Made by a program: the position numbers and the translations under genes
NCBI GenBank assembly: GCA_027485615.1
Contig: JAIXQS010000121.1
Coordinates: 1 to 37,049 of the forward strand
Direction of reading: 5' to 3'
Origin: Verrucomicrobiaceae bacterium
GTDB lineage: Bacteria; Verrucomicrobiota; Verrucomicrobiia; Verrucomicrobiales; Akkermansiaceae
DNA length: 37,049 nt
Shown: positions 16,366-22,967 of the stretch, in pieces
Layout: every line of letters begins with the position of its first letter
Numbering within the stretch: the stretch's first letter is position 1
Notes under the pieces: model-generated
Told to the model about the DNA's origin: nothing
Seen by the model: only the letters and a program-made list of their open reading frames with translations
The model's database searches: none

Positions 16366-18615
16366 ATGTCGAAATTCGTCATACGGTTGTGGGCGAAACG
16401 GCCGCTTTTTGCTCTGGCCGCCGGGCTGGTGGCACTCATGGCGCTCGATCACTTTTCGCCGGGTTTCCTGTGGCTTGGCGGGCTTGTTTTCGCGGCGGTT
16501 GCTTTTCGCTTCGGCGGGTGGAAATCGGCGCTGACCGGGGTTTGCATCGCCGCCATTGTGCTGGTCGGCGGACGCTTGCGCGATGCGCGGCAGGAGGCGG
16601 ATGAGGTGAAGTTTTCGAAAATCGGCTTGGCGGATGTGGAGGCGCGCTTAACCGAGGATGGCACCGGCGAGGAGGGGAAATGGAGTGCGGTCGCGCGGCT
16701 GCATGGCGATAAGTATGGCGGCAGGAAAGTGCGCTGGATCGGCACGGGCGAACCCCCGCCCGCAGGGACCGAACTGAGGGCGAGCGGGGTTTTCGAAGGC
16801 CTGGGCGGCGAGAGGAATCCCGGCGTGCCGGATCGCGCCGCGAACCTGCGGAACGAAGGTGTGGTTGCTGTTTTCCGCGCGAACGGCATGCGCTCGCAGC
16901 AATGGATCGGGCCGGTCAGCAGATGGGCTGCGGGCATCAAGAAGGGTTTCCGCGAGAGCATCACGGTGGGCTTGGATGGGGAGAGCCTCGCGGCGAAAGT
17001 GATCCTGGCGGTGGTGATCGGGGAGAAGGCGAAGGATTCCTTGGGGCTGGTGCGTGATTTCCGCGAGAGCGGCACGCTGCACGTGTTTTCCGTCAGCGGC
17101 ATGCACGTGATGATGTTGGGGAGCATGATCTGGTTCGCGCTAAAATGGGCGGGCGTCCCGCGCCGCGCGGCGATCCCGGTGATCATCGCCGCGATGTTCG
17201 GCTACTCCTGGCTTGCGGGAAACGGCCCCGCCGCCGTCCGCTCGGCGTGGATGGGCGCGGTGTTTCTCGGCGGCTTCGCGTTCCGCCGCAGGACGGATCT
17301 GCTCAACTCCCTCGGTGTGGTGCTCATCGTTTCCCTTCTGTGGGATCACCGCTTGGTCCGGATGCCAGGTGTGCAGCTTTCCTACGGTGTCGTCGCGGCC
17401 ATCGGGCTGGGAACGGCGTTGGCCCGGCGCGGCCTGACATGGATCGCGGCGGACGAGCTTTTCCTCCCGGCCAGCGAGACCGGTTTCTGGCGGCGGAGGT
17501 GGATGGGCTTCCGGAGAAATGTCGCGGAGTCGTTCGCGGTCTCCACGGCGGCTTCGGTCGGCTCCGCGCCGCTGACCGCGTTCCACTTCGGTATGGTATC
17601 GCCCATCTCCGTGTTCGCGACCGTGGCGCTCGTTCCCATCGTTTACGCGCTGCTCGGCCTCGCGCTCATCTCCTCCATGCTCCGCCCGGTCTCGGAAAGC
17701 GCCGCCGTTTTCCTCAACCGCACCAACGCCCACCTTGCGAACGCGTGCGCGGAAACGGCGGGATTTTTCGCACGGATACCGGGCGGGTCTGGTTCCGTCG
17801 CGGCACGGAAAACGGACACGCTCATCATCTACGATCTTGGTTACGGGGCGGCGGCGGCGTGTTTTGCCTCGGACGCGGGGAACTCCGTCCTGATCGATAC
17901 CGGCGGGGAGTTCTCGCTGGAGAGCCAGATCGCCCCATCGCTGATGCGGCTAGGCATAAGGCCGGATTCCGTAATCCTCACCCATGCCGACGCCGGGCAC
18001 GCCGCCCCACCTCAGATTCTGATGGAAATGTTCCCGCTGCGGCAGGTCGCCAGCGGAATGTTGCCCGCGCAGGGATCCGTCGCGGCGGAGTGGGCGGATT
18101 TCCGCGCGGAGGGCGTGCGTGTGTTCCGTCCCGGAAAAGGGAATCGCCTGGAGTTCGGGGGTGGTGCTAGGGGCGAGGTTTTGCTCTCGGCGTCGGACGG
18201 GCATTTCGGATCGCTTGCCGATGACCATGCGATGGTTGTGCGGCTGCACTGGAAGGGCTGGAAAATTCTTTTCACCGGAGACGCGGGCAGACTGGGCGAG
18301 GAAGCGCTTCTCGAATCGGGAACCGACCTTAAGGCGGACGTAATCGTCGCCGGGCTTCATGAGGACGACCTCAGCCTGACCGGGGCATTCGTCGCCGCAG
18401 CGGAGCCGCAAGCGATCATCGTGGCCAGTCCCGCCGGTTCCGAGATGGACGGCCACCGCGAGTCCCAGAAAAGATCCTGGGTGAAGAAAGGGTTGCACAT
18501 CATTGACCAATCACGAACCGGCGGCTTGACCGTGACAGTTTCAGCGGAGGGAAACCTGGTCATCCGGGGCTTTGCCGACGGCTCCGAAATCCTAATCAAC
18601 CATACGCGCAGGTAG
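16366..18615 (+). CDS. comEC: ComEC/Rec2 family DNA-uptake channel
   Basis: ComEC carries single-stranded DNA across the inner membrane in natural transformation. From ATG at 16366 (a GTG sits one codon earlier) it has 749 residues. An N-terminal OB-like extracytoplasmic domain (about 60-185) comes first, then the multi-helix Competence domain with HVFSVSGMHVMML and WLAGNGPAAVRSAWM, and a C-terminal metallo-beta-lactamase-like domain (about 480-700). In that domain the metal motif reads THADAGH instead of the HxDxDH seen in many ComEC proteins, and the later FTGDAG is conserved. One metal ligand may therefore be changed. No other competence genes are adjacent. Confidence 0.92.
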   Translation: MSKFVIRLWAKRPLFALAAGLVALMALDHFSPGFLWLGGLVFAAVAFRFGGWKSALTGVCIAAIVLVGGRLRDARQEADEVKFSKIGLADVEARLTEDGTGEEGKWSAVARLHGDKYGGRKVRWIGTGEPPPAGTELRASGVFEGLGGERNPGVPDRAANLRNEGVVAVFRANGMRSQQWIGPVSRWAAGIKKGFRESITVGLDGESLAAKVILAVVIGEKAKDSLGLVRDFRESGTLHVFSVSGMHVMMLGSMIWFALKWAGVPRRAAIPVIIAAMFGYSWLAGNGPAAVRSAWMGAVFLGGFAFRRRTDLLNSLGVVLIVSLLWDHRLVRMPGVQLSYGVVAAIGLGTALARRGLTWIAADELFLPASETGFWRRRWMGFRRNVAESFAVSTAASVGSAPLTAFHFGMVSPISVFATVALVPIVYALLGLALISSMLRPVSESAAVFLNRTNAHLANACAETAGFFARIPGGSGSVAARKTDTLIIYDLGYGAAAACFASDAGNSVLIDTGGEFSLESQIAPSLMRLGIRPDSVILTHADAGHAAPPQILMEMFPLRQVASGMLPAQGSVAAEWADFRAEGVRVFRPGKGNRLEFGGGARGEVLLSASDGHFGSLADDHAMVVRLHWKGWKILFTGDAGRLGEEALLESGTDLKADVIVAGLHEDDLSLTGAFVAAAEPQAIIVASPAGSEMDGHRESQKRSWVKKGLHIIDQSRTGGLTVTVSAEGNLVIRGFADGSEILINHTRR

Positions 18616-18957
18616 CGGGTGTTACCCGACAGGCCATTTCTCAAAAGTCCCTGCGGGAAATCGGATCCTCGGGGGAGGATTCCCCAAGAACGGCCTCGGG
18701 CTGGAATCCCCAGCCACACGGAAACACGCTCGGGCTCTTGAGACACGATCCAAGCAAGAAAGGCTAAGCCCGTTCGACCCGCTTTGGGGATTTCACCCAT
18801 ATCAGAGTCCATTCTTTCCACTTGTCCACCTCGGCTCCAGCAAAGCCCAACATATGGGGCGCCTCGAAATCAGGGGGCGAGTTGAGCCACTTCCCATTCG
18901 CCGGATCACCGCTTATTCTAGGGCAGCGGGACGGGTGGAGCTACCCGCCTCCGTTCC
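18616..18957. other. Structured non-coding gap between comEC and the PEP-CTERM gene
   Basis: No gene is convincing here. A minus-strand frame is open from 18940 to 18764 and looks protein-like but offers only a 30-residue ORF with ATG. The left part is rich in inverted repeats: CGGGT/ACCCG just after the comEC stop, ATCCTC/GAGGAT (18665-18680), GGCTGG/CCAGCC (18699-18715) and CGGGCT/AGCCCG (18731-18772). A longer-range AATCCCCA/TGGGGATT (18705-18712 with 18785-18792) excludes the second of these. It may be a non-coding RNA or a copy of a repeated element. Confidence 0.45.
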
Positions 18958-18989
18958 AAAAAAAACCTTTGGTGAGGACTCACCAAAGG
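18958..18989 (-). terminator. Intrinsic terminator of the PEP-CTERM gene
   Basis: On the minus strand CCTTTGGTGA pairs perfectly with TCACCAAAGG (18989-18980 with 18975-18966) around a 4-base loop, and eight T follow (18965-18958). It lies 24 bp after the PEP-CTERM stop codon. Confidence 0.93.
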
Positions 18990-19013
18990 CTTGGGATTGA
19001 TAAAGATCAGAAA

Positions 19014-19832
19014 TTACGCGACCCGGCGGCGTCCGTGCAAGCAGAGCATTGAGAGACCCGCTGTCATCAGGATAGCCGAAGAAGGCTCAGGTATGATTTG
19101 GGAAGGATTGCGGAATTCGAACATGAAGAGAGCTTCATTGTTGTTGCTGAGCTTGATGTCGAAAGTGTGCTGGTTGCCAGCGGATCCAACGGCAAACCTT
19201 TGGTCGGAAATGGTTCCACTTCCCGGCGCAGTGAACCCTGAGAATCCCGAAATCGCATCACCGCCGCTGAGGGTGGTGACCAGCGTAGGACTGCCGGGAG
19301 TGCCGTACCTGACATTCGAGCTGAAGTCGGTGTTGTCCGTGTAATAGCGCTGGTTGAAATCGATATCGAGCGATGTGAGCAGCAGATTGGTGGTGGCACG
19401 CGTGGTCAGGGCGAGATCGGAGAAGAACTCGAACCGGGTATCGAGTGTCCAACGATTGACGATGTCTAATGGGGTATTTGGAGCTGTTGTAACAGGGCGA
19501 ACCAGGATGGAAAGGGTACCCGTATCCGTGAGTCCTTGGCTATTTACGGTGCGGGCAACCATAAGTGCATCGCGGCCAATCACCAGGGAACCCGTGGGGT
19601 TTGAGGTGCTGACGCGCATGTAGCTTGTGGTTACGCCGTTGGTCATGGAGAAGACACCCGCAGTCCCTGTTGCGAACGTGGTGGTGTTTGACAATGTGCC
19701 GGCACCGCCCACCGTGGCCGTTGTGCCGACGGTTTGGGAAATGACTCCATTGATCGATAACGACTGGGCGAAGGAAGTGCCCGAGCTAGCGGCCAATGCG
19801 ACTAGAGCGATTGAAAAAATGCGAATTTTCAT
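19014..19832 (-). CDS. PEP-CTERM sorting domain protein of unknown function
   Basis: The 272-residue protein has an N-terminal signal peptide (MKIRIFSIALVALAASSGTS...FAQ), then a Thr/Ser/Gly-rich, beta-like body without recognisable domain. It ends in a PEP-CTERM tail: IPEPSSAILM, a hydrophobic stretch, and the basic end HGRRRVA. In Gram-negative bacteria this tail is recognised by exosortase, which anchors or releases the protein at the surface, often linked to extracellular polysaccharide. No exosortase gene is in the window. The ATG at 19832 is preceded by CACACAACCAAC and not by a Shine-Dalgarno sequence. A G-rich tandem repeat lies upstream and a strong terminator downstream, so the gene is monocistronic. 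Confidence 0.88.
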   Translation of the reverse strand: MKIRIFSIALVALAASSGTSFAQSLSINGVISQTVGTTATVGGAGTLSNTTTFATGTAGVFSMTNGVTTSYMRVSTSNPTGSLVIGRDALMVARTVNSQGLTDTGTLSILVRPVTTAPNTPLDIVNRWTLDTRFEFFSDLALTTRATTNLLLTSLDIDFNQRYYTDNTDFSSNVRYGTPGSPTLVTTLSGGDAISGFSGFTAPGSGTISDQRFAVGSAGNQHTFDIKLSNNNEALFMFEFRNPSQIIPEPSSAILMTAGLSMLCLHGRRRVA

Positions 19833-19851
19833 GTTGGTTGTGTGTTAGACC

Positions 19852-19933
19852 GGGGGGGGTGGGGGGCAACCTAACTGGCACCGTGACAAACTGGGGGGGT
19901 GGGGAGGATAACCTAATCGGTATCGTGACAAAC
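19852..19933. repeat. Two tandem 40/42-bp units with G-tracts before the PEP-CTERM gene
   Basis: Unit 1 (19852-19891) and unit 2 (19892-19933) each consist of a run of 7-8 G, a T, a second G-rich run, then AACCTAA and a shared end CGTGACAAAC. They differ by a 2-bp indel and a few substitutions. On the minus strand each unit begins GTTTGTCACG. The four long G runs on the plus strand could form a quadruplex. Position 20-100 bp upstream of the PEP-CTERM start suggests a regulatory role. Confidence 0.8.
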
Positions 19934-20051
19934 ATCTACCTAGACTCTCTCGGGTCCAGTATTTATTTCATTTTTTAAAATGGCACGGCGAACAATCCAT
20001 CGAAGGCTCCTTGATCTCCTATGAGAGGAAGCGCTCCCGCATTTCGACTCT

Positions 20052-21149
20052 TCATACAATACCTTCCGCCGTTTCCTGTTTCAGGCGGAGCTGGCCGCAG
20101 GCGGCGTCGATGTCGTGGCCTTTCTCGATGCGGAGGGTGGCGGTGACGCCGGCGTTTTTCAGGACGTCCTGGAAGGCGCGGCAGTGGGAAAGGGCGGGGC
20201 GCTCCCATTCGAGACCCTCGACGGTGTTGTAGGGGATGAGATTCACCTTGGCGGAAACGTTACGGGCGTGGCGGGCGAGGATGGCGGCCTGGGAGAGGTC
20301 ATCGTTGACGCCTTTGATGAGGATGTATTCGAGGGTGAGCTTCTGCTTTTTCGTGGAGTTCCAATGGGCGAGGGCATCCATCAGCTCGGCGACGGGATAC
20401 TTCCTGTTCACCGGCATGATGCGGTCGCGGACTTCGTCGGTGGCGCCGTGGAAAGAGATGGCGAGGCGGATCTGCTGCGGATGATCCGCGAGTTTACGGA
20501 TCTGCGGGGCGAGGCCGGAGGTGGAGATGGTGAGGTGGCGCGCGCCGAGGTGGAGGGTTTCCGGGCCGGTGATGAGGGCGATGGCGTCCATCAGGTTGTT
20601 GAAGTTCGCCATCGGCTCGCCCATGCCCATGAAAACGAGGTTGTCCACGCGCTCGCCGGAGATCTGCTCGGCAGCGAGAACCTGCCCGGCGATCTCTGCG
20701 GCATCGAGGTTGCGGGTGTAGCCGGCGAGGCCGGAGGCGCAGAATTTGCAACCGTAGGCGCAGCCGACCTGGGAGGAAACGCAGAGGGTGCGGCGGTCGG
20801 ATTTCTCGCCGTAGAGGGCGGGGTTGGCCGGGATGAGAACGGACTCGATGTAGCGGCCGTCGTGGAGGCGGAAGAGGAACTTGCGCGTGGTATCGGCGCT
20901 GCCCTGGGTCTTGGCGTGGCTGAGCGCGGTGAGGCGGAAGGAGGTGGCGAGCATTTCCCGCAGCGCGGCGGGGAGGTTCGTCATCGCATCGAAAGACGCG
21001 GCTTTCTTTTTCCAGACCCACTCAAGGATCTGTTTCGCGCGGAAGGCGGGTTCGCCCTGTTCGGTGAGCCATGCGGAAAGGGCTTCGGGCGAAACACCCG
21101 GAAGTGCGGGGAGCGCTTTTGCTACGATGTCTCCAGTAGCTCCCATCAT
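20052..21149 (-). CDS. rlmN: Dual-specificity 23S rRNA/tRNA adenine-C2 methyltransferase
   Basis: RlmN is a radical-SAM enzyme that makes 2-methyladenosine at A2503 of 23S rRNA and A37 of some tRNAs. I chose ATG at 21149 (365 residues). It overlaps the previous gene's stop as ATGA, and the longer frame adds 23 unrelated residues. The radical-SAM cluster cysteines are C130, C134 and C137 (CAYGCKFC). The methyl-carrying cysteine corresponds to C123 (TLCVSSQVG) and the second catalytic cysteine to C351 (DAACGQL). MGMGEPMANF is the SAM-binding GEP motif. All catalytic residues are present. It is the third gene of a minus-strand group and probably translationally coupled to the metallopeptidase. 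Confidence 0.95.
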   Translation of the reverse strand: MMGATGDIVAKALPALPGVSPEALSAWLTEQGEPAFRAKQILEWVWKKKAASFDAMTNLPAALREMLATSFRLTALSHAKTQGSADTTRKFLFRLHDGRYIESVLIPANPALYGEKSDRRTLCVSSQVGCAYGCKFCASGLAGYTRNLDAAEIAGQVLAAEQISGERVDNLVFMGMGEPMANFNNLMDAIALITGPETLHLGARHLTISTSGLAPQIRKLADHPQQIRLAISFHGATDEVRDRIMPVNRKYPVAELMDALAHWNSTKKQKLTLEYILIKGVNDDLSQAAILARHARNVSAKVNLIPYNTVEGLEWERPALSHCRAFQDVLKNAGVTATLRIEKGHDIDAACGQLRLKQETAEGIV

Positions 21150-22327
21150 TTGGAAAAGGTGAAATCCACGCCCTTGCGCGAGTAAGCCTTGGCGATCTCC
21201 GCTTCGAGTTCGTCCCATGTCTGGCCGTCTAACAGAACGTTCAGCGCGTCGTCGCCATCCTTGCCTTCGTTGAGCGCCTTCAGGAATTTCTTGATGCGTG
21301 CGCCATCCTCATTGCGATCCATGTGGAAGAAATAGTTCGTGATCAGCAGGCCGCAGCCGTAATTGATCTGCGCGTTGGCGGTGAACGAGGAATAGGGCTG
21401 GAGCATCCAGCTTCGCAGGCTACCGAGCTTGATATCCGTTCCGATCGCGCGCCCGCCATCACCCTTTTTGCCATAAGCAGTTACGTATTCTACGATGGGT
21501 TTGAAGTTCATCTTCACATTGAAATTTCCATAGCTGTAAGGTGTCACCGCCACATATTCGGCAAGACCCTCGGTGAACCAGCCCATAGAGCCGTGGGCGT
21601 AGTATTTGTCCGGCGTGAGCTGGTGGACGAGCTCGTGCGGCAAAGTCTTGTTGGATTTGTCGCGATCAAGCATGTAACCGCTGCCAACAGGGCGCACCCC
21701 GAGGCTGGTAAGCGGAACCATCACAATGTTTTTCCCGCCCATGAAAACCCCGGCGCTCCCCGGCGGCCCACCCGCAGCGTAGTAGGACTGCTCTGTCTCC
21801 ATCAGGATGATCTGGTATTTGCCGTCCTTTTTCACCCCTCCGTTCACGGCTAGCGGCAGTTCGCGTACGAACTCATGAGTGGCCTCGAACATCACGGCAA
21901 AGCCTTTGACCACGGACTTCGAAAGCCTCACGTCGCAGTTGTAGCGGTAGTTGGCGGATTCATAGATGAAACTTTTCGTATCTGCGTTTTCCTCGATCGT
22001 TTCGATCTCCGGATCACCGTCATAAGAAATCTTTTCCGGCCACGGCGCATCGAAATTGTCGGCAGGCTTTTCCCCCTCTCCCGTTTTGACCGCTTCTTTA
22101 TCAAGCTTGAATTTCTCAATAAATGCCTGGTCGATCTTGGAAAGTTTCGCAACGGGATAGGGGATCTTTCTCCCATCAGGCATGAGCAAGACGGCGGACT
22201 CGCCCTCCACCTTTACCAGTGAGGCCTTGATCTTGCGGCCCTGCTCATCCGTCCAGACTCGATCAAGCTGCTGCGAGAGCGCAAACGTAGCGGTAATGAG
22301 CGATATGATGATGGCTCGCATTTTCAT
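21146..22327 (-). CDS. Exported SHD1-domain protein with gluzincin-like peptidase domain
   Basis: The start is ATG at 22327 (393 residues), because it begins a clear signal peptide (MKMRAIIISLITATFALS). The longer frame would bury it. Residues about 22-73 form an SHD1-like module (RVWTDEQGRKIKASLVKVEG...VAKLSKIDQ), a domain common in Planctomycetes and Verrucomicrobia. The C-terminal part has a zinc-peptidase signature: HELVH at 231-235 and WFTEGLAEY at 250-258, where E253 would be the third ligand as in DUF1570 and MA-like peptidases. It is probably a periplasmic or surface peptidase of unknown substrate. The stop overlaps the start of rlmN; a Nudix gene lies 59 bp upstream. Confidence 0.8.
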   Translation of the reverse strand: MKMRAIIISLITATFALSQQLDRVWTDEQGRKIKASLVKVEGESAVLLMPDGRKIPYPVAKLSKIDQAFIEKFKLDKEAVKTGEGEKPADNFDAPWPEKISYDGDPEIETIEENADTKSFIYESANYRYNCDVRLSKSVVKGFAVMFEATHEFVRELPLAVNGGVKKDGKYQIILMETEQSYYAAGGPPGSAGVFMGGKNIVMVPLTSLGVRPVGSGYMLDRDKSNKTLPHELVHQLTPDKYYAHGSMGWFTEGLAEYVAVTPYSYGNFNVKMNFKPIVEYVTAYGKKGDGGRAIGTDIKLGSLRSWMLQPYSSFTANAQINYGCGLLITNYFFHMDRNEDGARIKKFLKALNEGKDGDDALNVLLDGQTWDELEAEIAKAYSRKGVDFTFSK

Positions 22328-22386
22328 GATTTCGTGGGGCTGTTTGCCATCATGCGCAGAAGTAGTCGAACGGATTAACGCATCCC

Positions 22387-22872
22387 TCAGAAAAAAGCTT
22401 CGGTGATTTCTTTCCAAACCATCGTTTCGCCCTCGAAGACGAATTTCCCGAGGATGCTCCGGCCGGAAAGGATCATCGGGAGCCAGTGGCGGTCATCCTC
22501 CCACATGCGTCCGTAAGGGATGGCGTCGAGCGGCGACCACAGCGGCACGGCCTCGTCCGTTTCCGTGGGCGTGCCGGTGAACTCGGAACCGAGGAACACG
22601 TGGCAGAAGATGTCCGGGCAATCCGACATGTGGAACCACAGCTCGCCGACCTTGCGCGCGTCGCTGACGGAAACGAGCAGCTCCTCCTCCGTCTCGCGGA
22701 CGGCGCATTCGAGCGGGGTTTCGCCGGGATCGATCTTGCCGCCGGGGCCGTTGACCTTGCCCGCGCCGTGGCCGCGCTTTTTCTCGATGAGCAGGATCTC
22801 GCCGCCGCGCACCACGAACATCAGGGTCGCCTCAATCTCGCCCCGCCATCCCGTCCAATCATATGAGCACAC
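22387..22872 (-). CDS. Nudix hydrolase, MTH1/MutT-like
   Basis: Nudix enzymes hydrolyse nucleoside diphosphates linked to another moiety. This one resembles MTH1/MutT types that remove oxidised purine nucleotides such as 8-oxo-dGTP. The 161 residues carry the Nudix box at 45-67 (GKIDPGETPLECAVRETEEE), with all acidic catalytic positions but Leu where Gly is usual. EKKRGHGAGKVNGPGGK just before it matches the MTH1 pattern (KKRGxGxGxxNGxGGK). The start is GTG at 22872; the first strand (ATLMFVVRGGEILLIEKK) needs it or a start close by. First gene of the minus-strand group with the SHD1 peptidase and rlmN. Confidence 0.9.
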   Translation of the reverse strand: MCSYDWTGWRGEIEATLMFVVRGGEILLIEKKRGHGAGKVNGPGGKIDPGETPLECAVRETEEELLVSVSDARKVGELWFHMSDCPDIFCHVFLGSEFTGTPTETDEAVPLWSPLDAIPYGRMWEDDRHWLPMILSGRSILGKFVFEGETMVWKEITEAFF

Positions 22873-22967
22873 ACAGGGAATCTGGGGATTGAGCGGGTAA
22901 TGTCCAGCTTTCCGGAATTGCCACGCAGCCGAAAGGGGGCAACTTGTGTCCCACGTATCACGTAATC

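Noticed and set aside
18357..18821. 154-codon minus-strand frame over the comEC 3' end
   Set aside because: More than half lies antisense to the ComEC C-terminal domain; the part in the gap may belong to a repeated element but is not a supported gene.
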